Below, piece after piece: positions 25,925 through 34,171 of a stretch of 64,000 nt of DNA. The DNA lies in contig DIUY01000009.1 in NCBI GenBank assembly GCA_002422395.1, forward strand, positions 158,531 to 222,530, read 5' to 3'. Position 1 is the first letter of the stretch. Each line of letters opens with the position of its first letter. This DNA comes from Methylococcaceae bacterium UBA6146. Its GTDB lineage: Bacteria; Pseudomonadota; Gammaproteobacteria; Methylococcales; Methylomonadaceae. A program made the translations under genes and the position numbers. The notes under the pieces were generated by a model that did no database searches, was not told where the DNA came from, and worked only from the letters and a program-made list of their open reading frames with translations.

Positions 25925-27277
25925 GTGCATACTAAGTCGCTAAGTTTCCGCTTATTGCTTGCCGAGGGTCTTGTTTTGACCGTTTTCTTTGCGTTGGTTG
26001 CCGTAGCGCTTGAGCAAGGGTTTCGGGAAAGCGCCGAAAAATCATTACAAGAACGTCTACAAATTCAGGTTTACTCGCTGCTGTCAGCCGCCGAACTTGA
26101 TAATGCGGGGGGGCTGGTAATGCCGCCCGCTTTGCATGAACCCCGGTTTGCCAATCCTGGCTCCGGGCTTTACGGCTTTATCCAGCAAGTCGAAAAACAG
26201 GGCAAAAAATTAATCTGGCGTTCCCCTTCGGCAATTGGTTTGGATGTGCTCGACCCGCCTGAATTGACGGCGGGCAACTCGATTTTTTTATTCGGCCCAC
26301 ATAACCGTTATGTGCTGCATTATGATGTTATCTGGCAAAATGCGGCCGGTGTTGAGCGTGAATATATTTTCACGGTTGCAGAAGACGCCCAGTTCGTTGT
26401 CAATCAAGTGCAACAACTGGAGAATACCCTACGGTTTTGGTTATCGGTCATCGCGGTGGTGTTGGTTTCCATCCAGTTTATGGTGTTGCGCTGGAGTTTG
26501 AAACCGTTGCGCAATATCGTCCAAGACTTAGAAGCGATAGAACAGGGTAAAAAGAACAGCCTTGATGGTCAGTATGCAACTGAATTACAAGGTTTAGCGG
26601 GCAATTTGAACGCGTTTATCAGCATTGAGCGCGCGCATCTTGAACGTTACCGCAACAATTTAGCCGATTTGGCACATAGCTTAAAAACACCATTAGCCAT
26701 ATTACGGGGCTGTACCGAATCGTTCAACGCCGATACGGCGACGGTGAAAGAGCAAATTTCCCGTATGGATAAAATCGTTGAATATCAATTGCATCGTGCT
26801 GCCGCCAAAGGCGAGCATAAGGCGATTAAAAAAGTCGATTTGTCCGCTATCATCCAGAAAATAACCGCATCCCTCAGTAAAGTTTATGTCGATAAACAGC
26901 TAGCTATTACCCTCAGTGTGCCTGATGTGTGCCTGATTTATTGCGAAGAAGGCGACCTTTATGAAATAGTGGGCAACCTCGTAGATAATGCCTGCAAATG
27001 GTGCCACCACACGGTCAACATCAGTGTTTCGCTAAACCAGCGTAAACACCGGCGTGAATTTTCCGTGTTATTGCACATTGAAGACGACGGGCCGGGGATT
27101 CCAGTTGGAAAATTTAATGACATTTTAAAAAGAGGTGTCCGCGCCGATGAAAACATTAATGGGCACGGTATCGGCATGACGGTTGTTTATGAATTGATAG
27201 GATTGCTAGGCGGTAAGCTTGAAGGTGGCAAAAGCGAAGTTTTAGGCGGTATGAAATGGAGTGTTTATTTGCCCTAA
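25925..27277 (+). CDS. sensor histidine kinase, PhoQ-like
   Basis: A 450-residue kinase with an N-terminal membrane helix (LLLAEGLVLTVFFALVAVAL, about 9-28), a periplasmic sensor of about 130 residues, a second helix (FWLSVIAVVLVSIQFMVL), a HAMP-like linker, the phosphoacceptor histidine in LADLAHSLKTPLAILRG (about residue 250), the N box (VGNLVDNACKW), and DDGPGIP and HGIGMTVVYELI ATP-lid motifs. The sensor region aligns in style with PhoQ, including the phrase IWRSPS. Partner of the regulator just upstream. Mg2+ or antimicrobial-peptide sensing would be inference. Confidence 0.9.
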   Translation: MHTKSLSFRLLLAEGLVLTVFFALVAVALEQGFRESAEKSLQERLQIQVYSLLSAAELDNAGGLVMPPALHEPRFANPGSGLYGFIQQVEKQGKKLIWRSPSAIGLDVLDPPELTAGNSIFLFGPHNRYVLHYDVIWQNAAGVEREYIFTVAEDAQFVVNQVQQLENTLRFWLSVIAVVLVSIQFMVLRWSLKPLRNIVQDLEAIEQGKKNSLDGQYATELQGLAGNLNAFISIERAHLERYRNNLADLAHSLKTPLAILRGCTESFNADTATVKEQISRMDKIVEYQLHRAAAKGEHKAIKKVDLSAIIQKITASLSKVYVDKQLAITLSVPDVCLIYCEEGDLYEIVGNLVDNACKWCHHTVNISVSLNQRKHRREFSVLLHIEDDGPGIPVGKFNDILKRGVRADENINGHGIGMTVVYELIGLLGGKLEGGKSEVLGGMKWSVYLP

Positions 27278-27335
27278 AAGTGTTTTAAAAGTCCCCGTCC
27301 ATTAGGAGGTAAATCTAATTAACCCAGCAGGTTCC

Positions 27336-28625
27336 ATGCAGACCGGTCATAGAGTCAAAAAAACCAGCCAACAGCTTTATTTTCAGGTGCTTGCCGCTAT
27401 AATTTTGGGCATTTTGTTAGGCCACTTTTATCCTGAAGCCGGTGCTGCGATGAAGCCGCTCGGTGACGGTTTTATTAAGCTCATCAAGATGGTGATCACT
27501 CCGATAATTTTCTGTACCGTTGTCACCGGCATTGCCGGTATGCAGGATATGCACAAGTTGGGGCGCGTGGGTGTCAAGGCGTTGCTGTATTTTGAGGTTG
27601 TCAGCACGCTCGCGTTAATCATCGGCTTATTGGTGGTGCATATTATCCAGCCCGGTGTGGGCATGAATGTGGATGTAAGCACATTGGACACCAAAAACCT
27701 CGCGTCTTATACCGAAGCGGCAAAAACGCATGGCATAGTTGGTTTTTTCCTAAATATAATCCCGGGTAGCGCAATCGGCGCGTTTGCCGAGGGCGATATT
27801 TTGCAAGTGCTCTTTTTTTCTTTGCTGTTTGGTTTTTCGCTTGCCGCCATGAAAGAGACAGGGGCAGAGGTGGTCGGTTTTATCAACAAGGTTTCCAGCG
27901 TATTGTTCGGTATCGTAGAGACCATTATGAAACTGGCGCCTATTGGTGCTTTTGGCGCGATGGCATTTACTATCGGCAAATATGGCGTGCTATCACTGGT
28001 GCCGCTAGCCAAATTAATGGGCAGTTTTTACCTTACCTGTTTCCTGTTTATTGCTATTGTGCTGGGTCTGATCGCCCGGTTGTCGGGTTTTAGTATTTTT
28101 AAATTCATCGTTTACATTAAGGATGAATTGCTGATTGTGCTTGGCACTTCTTCCTCCGAATCGGTGCTGCCGCGCATCATGACCAAGCTTGAGACCTTAG
28201 GTTGTGCAAAATCGGTTGTCGGCCTAGTGATACCTACCGGATATTCGTTCAACCTTGATGGCACTTCAATATATCTGACGATGGCCTCAATTTTTGTCGC
28301 CCAGGCAACTAACACGCCCTTAACATTAATGCAGGAAATCACCTTGCTTGCCGTGTTGTTGCTAACATCAAAGGGCGCAGCGGGCGTCACGGGCAGCGGC
28401 TTCATCACGTTGGCCGCCACGCTATCAGCTGTCCCGACCATTCCGGTTGCCGGCCTCGCCTTGATTCTTGGTATTGACCGTTTTATGTCCGAAGCCCGCG
28501 CACTCACCAACCTTATTGGCAACGGCGTTGCAACCGTGGTTGCCGCGCAGTGGGAAAATGAATTGGATAAACAAAAACTGGATGCTGAACTTAACGGGCG
28601 GGATAGGGTAAAGGATGCCCGTTAA
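27336..28625 (+). CDS. dctA: C4-dicarboxylate:cation symporter DctA-like
   Basis: A 429-residue transporter of the dicarboxylate/amino acid:cation symporter family. It has eight predicted membrane segments starting at LYFQVLAAIILGILLGHFYP, plus the family motifs LIKMVITPIIFCTVVTGIAG, the serine-rich hairpin GTSSSESVLPRIM and the substrate/Na site PTGYSFNLDGTSIYLTM. DctA of enterics takes up succinate, fumarate and malate and is H+-coupled. The ATG at 27336 has AGG five bases before it; a stronger AGGAGG lies about 30 bp upstream with no normal start codon after it. Downstream lies MITE copy C. Confidence 0.9.
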   Translation: MQTGHRVKKTSQQLYFQVLAAIILGILLGHFYPEAGAAMKPLGDGFIKLIKMVITPIIFCTVVTGIAGMQDMHKLGRVGVKALLYFEVVSTLALIIGLLVVHIIQPGVGMNVDVSTLDTKNLASYTEAAKTHGIVGFFLNIIPGSAIGAFAEGDILQVLFFSLLFGFSLAAMKETGAEVVGFINKVSSVLFGIVETIMKLAPIGAFGAMAFTIGKYGVLSLVPLAKLMGSFYLTCFLFIAIVLGLIARLSGFSIFKFIVYIKDELLIVLGTSSSESVLPRIMTKLETLGCAKSVVGLVIPTGYSFNLDGTSIYLTMASIFVAQATNTPLTLMQEITLLAVLLLTSKGAAGVTGSGFITLAATLSAVPTIPVAGLALILGIDRFMSEARALTNLIGNGVATVVAAQWENELDKQKLDAELNGRDRVKDAR

Positions 28626-28632
28626 ACAAGTC

Positions 28633-28741
28633 GGTAGTGGGTTAAATCTGTAATTTTAGTTCGTAATGTGGAGTGCAAACCTGGGTTTGCGCCTGTACAA
28701 GCCTAGGCTTGTACTCCAGCCACCAGATTTAATCCACTACC
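28633..28741. mobile_element. MITE-like palindromic element, copy C (inverted)
   Basis: Third copy, 109 bp, opposite orientation to copies A and B. Terminal inverted repeats are GGTAGTGGGTTAAATCTG and its near-complement ending CCACTACC. The internal segments GGAGTGCAAACC and GGCTTGTACTCC are shared with the other copies. It lies between two copies of AACAAGTC (28625-28632 and 28742-28749), an 8-bp target-site duplication. It lies just after dctA and before zapE. Confidence 0.87.
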
Positions 28742-28798
28742 AACAAGTCGCCCCAGCCTATTGAATTTTCTTTATCTATTACTGAACACGGTTTTTAT

Positions 28799-29950
28799 AT
28801 GCTAAAAAAATTTTTTCAACCGCAATTTCTGATACCAGAAGAACCTATTGCGGGTTTAACGGGACTGCTGGAAAAACAATATAAAACCCAAGTGGAGCAA
28901 CAGCACCTTCAATATGATCCCGCCCAAGTCAGAGTGTTGGCCCGTTTACAAACATTGCTGGATAAGTTGGCGATGGTTTCAAAAAGCCATAAAAATTTAG
29001 CGGGTCATAGATTTTTATCCCATCCCCAAAAGCAACTCCAAAGCCTGTATATTTTTGGCGATGTTGGTCGGGGCAAATCCATGTTGATGGCGTTGTTTTA
29101 CAATGCCTGCCCGTTAAAAGAAAAACGCCGCGTCCATTTCAACATCTTCATGCAAGAAGTTCATAGCTTTATCCACCAATGGCGGCAGGACAACGCATCG
29201 GATGCGATTTCCGCATTGGCAAAAAAAATCAGGGGTTCGGCCTTGTTGCTTTGTTTTGATGAGTTCCATGTTACTGATATAGCCGACGCTATGATTTTAG
29301 GACGGTTGTTTAGCAAACTGTTTGAGCTGGGCGTTATTGTTGTCATAACATCCAACCGCCATCCTAATGATTTATATCAAGGGGGCCTACAAAGGGAGCA
29401 GTTTTTATTTTTTATAGAGGTGCTGCAAAATGCCGCCGAGGTAATAGAGCTTGTTGCAAAAGAAGATTATCGGCTCAGCAATCAGCCCTCTGAGGCAAAA
29501 AATTACTATTTCCCGCTTGATGCAAACACCCAGGAAGCCATGCGGCAACATTATGATGAATTGACCCAAGATGAAACGGTGCAACCAGGTGTTTTGCATG
29601 TGTTGGGCCGCGAAGTTTGGCTATCGGGCGTGCATGGCGATATTGCTTTTTCGTCTTTTAACGAACTGTGTGCACAAAGCTTAGGGGCTGCGGATTATCT
29701 TGAAATTGCCAGAAAATTTAACACCTTGATTATAAAAGATATTCCAAGACTGACTGGCGATAAGCGTAATGAGGCCAAACGCCTAGTCACGTTGATTGAC
29801 GTGCTGTACGAGCATAAAGTAAAGCTGATTTGCAGCGCGGAAGTGCCGGCCCATGCACTTTATACTGAAGGCGATGGGGCTTTTGAATTTAGGCGGACGG
29901 CATCACGGTTAATCGAGATGCAGACAGAAGCTTATCTAAAAAGGAAATAA
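28799..29950 (+). CDS. zapE: cell division AFG1-like ATPase ZapE
   Basis: ZapE is an AAA-type ATPase that associates with FtsZ at the division site. The 383-aa protein has Walker A IFGDVGRGKSMLMALFY, Walker B LLLCFDEFHVTDIADAMI, a sensor ITSNRHPNDLYQGGLQREQF and the family C-terminal EFRRTASRLIEMQT. Length fits the family (about 375 aa). It stands alone with a bidirectional terminator downstream. Confidence 0.93.
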   Translation: MLKKFFQPQFLIPEEPIAGLTGLLEKQYKTQVEQQHLQYDPAQVRVLARLQTLLDKLAMVSKSHKNLAGHRFLSHPQKQLQSLYIFGDVGRGKSMLMALFYNACPLKEKRRVHFNIFMQEVHSFIHQWRQDNASDAISALAKKIRGSALLLCFDEFHVTDIADAMILGRLFSKLFELGVIVVITSNRHPNDLYQGGLQREQFLFFIEVLQNAAEVIELVAKEDYRLSNQPSEAKNYYFPLDANTQEAMRQHYDELTQDETVQPGVLHVLGREVWLSGVHGDIAFSSFNELCAQSLGAADYLEIARKFNTLIIKDIPRLTGDKRNEAKRLVTLIDVLYEHKVKLICSAEVPAHALYTEGDGAFEFRRTASRLIEMQTEAYLKRK

Positions 29951-30067
29951 ACTAATCTTACATTTCGGGTAATGGCGAAGCCACCTTATTTCGACATGAT
30001 GGCGCACAGTGTCTTGAATTATGGGCATAGGCAAAATGACTTCAGCGCACAAAATTAGACAAATAAA

Positions 30068-30098
30068 AAACCCGCCAAGCCTTGTGGCTTGCGGGTTT
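30068..30098. terminator. bidirectional terminator between zapE and mltD
   Basis: AAACCCGC and AAGCC at left pair with GGCTT and GCGGGTTT at right around a TTGT loop; an A-run precedes and a T-rich stretch follows, so it can serve both convergent genes. Confidence 0.88.
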
Positions 30099-30129
30099 GT
30101 ATGTTTCGTTGAATCTGTTTGTATGCCGT

Positions 30130-31839
30130 TTAGGTTGAGGAATTGGCATCCACGATGACTTTCAGTTTCTGTCCAGGACGGATATTTTTAATCAGGGTGT
30201 CCGAATTTGATTTACGCAAGTCATCTATTGACACGTTGAATTTTCTGGAAATCTTTGTCAGCGTGTCGCCTTTATTAACCGTGTAATGGATTAGGCGTAT
30301 AGACGGTGACACGGAGGCGAGCTGCTGGTTAGCTGATTTTATGATTAACTTTCGTCCGGGAATCAATGCGGTTTTTAACGTGATATTGTTCCATTGTGCG
30401 ATGTCTTTCGGGCTAACTGAAAAGCGCTGTGAGATATTCCAGAACGTGTCTCCTTTCTTTATGGCATAAACTTGGTTATTTGCAGATTTATTTTTAGAAG
30501 CTTTACTAATGAAACTTGTCGCAATTACTGACTTATTGGCATCAATAACCGCTTTGTTGCCATTAGGGATTTTCAAAAAAACCCCTGATTGTACGGCGTT
30601 GCTTGCTAGATGATTGGTCTTGCGAAGTGTGCTAATTGTGGTATGAGTTCTATTGGCAATGGCTGAAAGCGTTTCACCCGGTTTGACTTTGTACCGGCTA
30701 GAGATGATTGCCGGTGCTTGTTCCTGCTTTGCTTGAGTTATTTTCTCTACCTTTTGATGGTGATGGTTTTTAGCCACTTTTTCTGCACGGTAGTATTGCG
30801 TATAGTCAGCCCATTCATCGTAAGGTAGTTGGGCAAGGTTTCTTTTGAAGGACTGCGCGTGGGCGACGGGCACTAATAAGCGGTGGGGGCCTTGCGGTGC
30901 GGTGCAGGCCCGGTTAAAACCGGGGTTGAGTTTTACAAACTTGTCATAAGGGGTGTCAGCTAGCCGCGCGGCTTTGTGCAAATCCAAAGGCGCTTTAATA
31001 TGGACCACCTCAAAGTATGGTTTATTAGGGATATTTTGTAAGTGGATATTGTATTCTTCAGCGTTGGCAAATATTTTGGCAACCGCTAATAATTTGGGCA
31101 CATAACCTAATGTCTCTTCCGGTAAATCTAAAGACCAGTAATCAGTTGGTAAGTTGTTGTATTCATTGCGCTCAATTGACTTTCTGACCCGTCCTTTGCC
31201 ACAATTATAAGATGCTAGGGCTAACAGCCAATCGCCATCAAAGGTTTCACTGAGTTCTTTAAGGTAAGTGGTGGCCGCTTTGGTTGATGCGTAAACATCG
31301 CGGCGGCCGTCATACCAAACATTTTGTTGCAAACCATATTCTTCGCCCGTAGACGGCACAAATTGCCATAACCCTGACGCATCGGCTGTCGAATAGGCAT
31401 CGGGGACAAATGCGCTTTCCACCACTGGAAGCAATGCTAATTCGCCTGGAATATTTTTAGCTTCGACTTCATCAAGGATATGGTGCAAATAAGGTTCTGC
31501 GCGTTGTTGGATAATGGCAAGTGATGCGGGATGTTGCAAATACCAGTCCACTGCGCGATCAATTCGGGCATTGTCAAATTCAGGTAATGAATATAACGAT
31601 AGCAGCCTATCCCAGACAGTGTCGTGCTGTGCGGATGCGGATTTAAATTTTTGTTTGCCGAAGTTAAGACGGGAGCGTGCATGTGGATATTGTCCACTAT
31701 AGTTCTCGTCGCCGGAGGCGCCTGGTAACTGGTCGCCGATGCTTAAAGGTTTTTTGGCTGTTTCGGAGCAACCTGCTGCAATTAAAGATAGCAAAATTAA
31801 TGAAATATTAACTAGCCTGTTAAAATTGACATGCATCAT
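30130..31839 (-). CDS. mltD: membrane-bound lytic murein transglycosylase D
   Basis: MltD cleaves peptidoglycan glycan strands. The 569-residue protein starts with a lipoprotein signal (SLILLSLIAAGC, lipobox at about residues 21-24), then an SLT domain with the catalytic glutamate in LPVVESAFVPDAYS and the motif ASGLWQFVPSTGEEYG, ALASYNCGKGRV, and three LysM domains (YKVKPGETLSAIANRTHTT; YAIKKGDTFWNISQRFSVS; YTVNKGDTLTKISRKFNVS). Two adjacent ATG codons are possible starts. Divergent from the methyltransferase and rnhA, an arrangement related to that of enterics (mltD-gloB-yafS-rnhA), but gloB is missing here. Confidence 0.95.
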   Translation of the reverse strand: MMHVNFNRLVNISLILLSLIAAGCSETAKKPLSIGDQLPGASGDENYSGQYPHARSRLNFGKQKFKSASAQHDTVWDRLLSLYSLPEFDNARIDRAVDWYLQHPASLAIIQQRAEPYLHHILDEVEAKNIPGELALLPVVESAFVPDAYSTADASGLWQFVPSTGEEYGLQQNVWYDGRRDVYASTKAATTYLKELSETFDGDWLLALASYNCGKGRVRKSIERNEYNNLPTDYWSLDLPEETLGYVPKLLAVAKIFANAEEYNIHLQNIPNKPYFEVVHIKAPLDLHKAARLADTPYDKFVKLNPGFNRACTAPQGPHRLLVPVAHAQSFKRNLAQLPYDEWADYTQYYRAEKVAKNHHHQKVEKITQAKQEQAPAIISSRYKVKPGETLSAIANRTHTTISTLRKTNHLASNAVQSGVFLKIPNGNKAVIDANKSVIATSFISKASKNKSANNQVYAIKKGDTFWNISQRFSVSPKDIAQWNNITLKTALIPGRKLIIKSANQQLASVSPSIRLIHYTVNKGDTLTKISRKFNVSIDDLRKSNSDTLIKNIRPGQKLKVIVDANSST

Positions 31840-31933
31840 TTTAAGCCTAAGAATGTGGTTTAAATCGTAAGGAAAATATTATAGCTTGTTTTTCTAGGAA
31901 AACCTTAACGTAATGCCAAATTGAGTTTGCTTA

Positions 31934-32650
31934 ATGAAACGTAATTTCTTGTTTGCTTGGTATCAAACCCCTCGGGGCAAGCTGTTAAAAGAGCTTGAGA
32001 CCACCTATTTGCAGCGCTCCATCACTGTTAGCTGCCAGCAAACCGTTTTGCAAATCGGCGGTTTGGGCTGGGAAAACGAATTTGTCGATTGCACTTTATA
32101 TAAGCATTACGTGGTGCTTGATGCGAAGTGTTTAGGGAGTGATGAAGCAAAAAAAATTAAGGCAAAAGCCTATGCGTTGCCATTAAAAAACGACAGCATA
32201 GATATGATTATCGTGCCCCATTTGCTGGAATTTGATGCTTACCGCTTTCAAACCATGCGCGAAATAGAACGTGTTTTAAAGCCGGAAGGCATTGTTTTGA
32301 TTATTAATTTTAACCCGTGGAGTATATGGGTCAGGTATCAGTTTTTATGGGAAATAAAAATGGCTGATTCGTTACGTGGGCATTTTATTGGCTGCACACG
32401 CGTTTTGGATTGGCTAAAGTTATTAAATTTTGAAGTCACCGCGTCATCAGAGTTCTTTTTAGACGCTGTTAAAACAAGGCACGGCAAATCCATTCCCAAC
32501 AACTGCTCGTTCTCCGCGACCGCTTATGCAATTAAAGCGATAAAGCGCCGGTACAACTTAATTCCATTAACCCCTGTAAAAAACGGATCGCCACGCATTA
32601 TCTTGGCCAACTCGCTTAATCCATCTGCACAACTAAACAACCATGACTGA
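31934..32650 (+). CDS. SAM-dependent methyltransferase, YafS-like
   Basis: A 238-residue class I methyltransferase. The glycine-rich loop is degenerate (VLQIGGLGWENEF), the acidic end of strand 2 is VVLDAKCLG, motif IV is MIIVPHLLEFDAYRF, and the phrase REIERVLKPEGIVLIINFNP is typical of the family. It overlaps rnhA by 8 nt, as yafS neighbours rnhA in enterics, which supports orthology. Substrate unknown. Confidence 0.85.
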   Translation: MKRNFLFAWYQTPRGKLLKELETTYLQRSITVSCQQTVLQIGGLGWENEFVDCTLYKHYVVLDAKCLGSDEAKKIKAKAYALPLKNDSIDMIIVPHLLEFDAYRFQTMREIERVLKPEGIVLIINFNPWSIWVRYQFLWEIKMADSLRGHFIGCTRVLDWLKLLNFEVTASSEFFLDAVKTRHGKSIPNNCSFSATAYAIKAIKRRYNLIPLTPVKNGSPRIILANSLNPSAQLNNHD

Positions 32651-33080
32651 ACGGGTGATTATTTATACGGACGGCGCTTGCCGTGGTAATCCAGGGCCTG
32701 GTGGCTGGGGGGTTATGCTGAGCTATAAAGGCAACACTAAAGAACTCTATGGCGGTGAAAAAGACACCACCAATAACCGCATGGAATTGATGGCGGCCAT
32801 TCAGGCATTGGAAACCCTGACAAGACCTTGTGCAGTGCAGCTCAATAGCGATTCCAGTTATGTGCTGAAAGGTATTACCGAGTGGATGCCCAATTGGAAA
32901 AAACGTGGCTGGAAAACAGCCAATAACAAACCGGTTAAAAATGAAGACCTTTGGCGACGGCTAGATGCCGCGATTGTCCGGCATGAAATTGCCTGGAAAT
33001 GGGTGAAAGGGCATTCCGGTGATGCCGGTAACGAGCGGGCAGACACGCTCGCCAACTTAGGCATTGACGCATTAAATTAG
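32643..33080 (+). CDS. rnhA: ribonuclease HI
   Basis: RNase HI cuts the RNA strand of RNA-DNA hybrids. The 145-aa protein has all four carboxylates: D10 (IYTDGACRGNPGPGGWG), E48 (NNRMELMAAI), D70 (LNSDSSYV) and D134 (ERADTLA), plus the basic handle WKKRGWKTANNKPVKN and the conserved histidine in KGHSGDAGN. Co-transcribed with the overlapping upstream methyltransferase. Confidence 0.98.
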   Translation: MTERVIIYTDGACRGNPGPGGWGVMLSYKGNTKELYGGEKDTTNNRMELMAAIQALETLTRPCAVQLNSDSSYVLKGITEWMPNWKKRGWKTANNKPVKNEDLWRRLDAAIVRHEIAWKWVKGHSGDAGNERADTLANLGIDALN

Positions 33081-33103
33081 GCATTGTCACATCTAAGCAG
33101 GGC

Positions 33104-33487
33104 TTATGTTTTGTTTAGCATGCTTTTAAGGTCGGCAAATGGGTTGTGGGTTGAAGTGGGGGCGCTGGTTTTTGTCGCCTGTGCACTGCCTCCCCCAAAG
33201 CGGGTTTCTTCATAGCGCGAATGCTCATTGTCATGGCAATAGAGACATAACAGCTCCCAATTGCTCCCATCAAGCGGGTTGTCATCATGATTGTGATTTT
33301 TATGATGGACTGTCAATTCCGTCAGGTTTTTATGGGTGAATTCACGGGCGCAGCGGCCACAAACCCATGGATACAGCTTTAGCGCTTGGCCCCGATAAGA
33401 TTGTTCCCGAAGTTCTTGGTTACGGCGAGCCTCGGTGACAATCTCGGTGAGCCTGTTTTGATTAGGGGGAGTCCTTTTTAGCGACAT
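33104..33487 (-). CDS. HNH nuclease, YajD family
   Basis: A 127-residue protein when started at 33487 (MSLKRTPPNQNRLTEI), where AAGG lies five bases before the ATG; a longer frame extends 36 codons upstream without support. It has an HNH core with two zinc cysteine pairs (CGRCAREF and CLYCHDNEH) and the HNH motif LTVHHKNHNHDDNPLDGSNW. YajD-type proteins are widespread and of unknown role. Convergent with rnhA. Confidence 0.85.
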   Translation of the reverse strand: MSLKRTPPNQNRLTEIVTEARRNQELREQSYRGQALKLYPWVCGRCAREFTHKNLTELTVHHKNHNHDDNPLDGSNWELLCLYCHDNEHSRYEETRFGGGSAQATKTSAPTSTHNPFADLKSMLNKT

Positions 33488-33610
33488 AAAAACCTTCTGC
33501 AAGAAAAATTTGAAATATACCCTTGCCTTTTTGGGCAAAGTAACCAATCGCCAATAATTATCGCCGAATTCAGCAAAGTTTGCGATAGCCCGCAATAATA
33601 ACCAACTACT

Positions 33611-33645
33611 TTACTATGGAATTAAATAGGACTAAAATAGTCCTT
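33611..33645 (+). promoter_or_regulatory. suf operon promoter with Rrf2-type operator
   Basis: TTTACT (33611-33616), a 17-bp spacer and TAAAAT (33634-33639) form a good sigma-70 promoter. The -10 lies within a perfect palindrome AGGACTA-AAA-TAGTCCT (33629-33645), the size and position expected for an Rrf2-family repressor site. It begins 35 bp before the regulator gene, so autoregulation of the suf operon is likely. Confidence 0.75.
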
Positions 33646-33663
33646 AATAATTGAGGGTAGGGT

Positions 33664-34113
33664 ATGTTAAGGCTGAGCAAATTGACTGATTATGGGACGG
33701 TGATCTTAAGCTTTATGGCAAAAGATAAAGCCCGCATGTGTGCCGCTATGGAAATTGCGGCGGCAACAGGCATTGCCGTGCCGACGGTCAGTAAGATATT
33801 AAAGGTACTGGTTAATGCCAAAGTGCTTATGTCAACGCGCGGCGCAAAAGGGGGCTATGCCTTGGCACGGGAGCCGGAAAAAATTTCCGTCGCGGCGATT
33901 ATCAGCGCATTGGAAGGCCCGATTGCCTTAACCGAGTGCAGTATTTCCAAGCAGGCTTGCGGGCAGGCTTCAGGGTGTGGGATTCGTTCTAATTGGCATT
34001 TGATTAATCAAACCATCCACAACGCTCTGGAATCAGTAACTTTAGCCGATTTAATCAGGCCTGCCGCTGTGCCTGAAGAAATTATGGTTTCGGCTGCCAA
34101 TTTATACCGATAG
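33664..34113 (+). CDS. Rrf2-family SUF system regulator
   Basis: A 149-residue Rrf2 transcription factor. The N-terminal winged helix runs through LSKLTDYGTVILSFMAK, IAVPTVSKILKVLVNAKVL and RGAKGGYALAREPEKISV; the three cluster-ligand cysteines are C92, C99 and C105 (ECSISKQACGQASGCGI). Such regulators sense Fe-S status through a bound cluster and repress suf genes. GAGGGTAGGGT precedes the ATG. First gene of the suf operon, 58 bp before sufB, with a matching operator upstream. Confidence 0.93.
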   Translation: MLRLSKLTDYGTVILSFMAKDKARMCAAMEIAAATGIAVPTVSKILKVLVNAKVLMSTRGAKGGYALAREPEKISVAAIISALEGPIALTECSISKQACGQASGCGIRSNWHLINQTIHNALESVTLADLIRPAAVPEEIMVSAANLYR

Positions 34114-34171
34114 GCAGAAAACCGCTCCTGCGTTTTCTGCATTCCACATTAATTGTTATTTAGAGTTTTAT

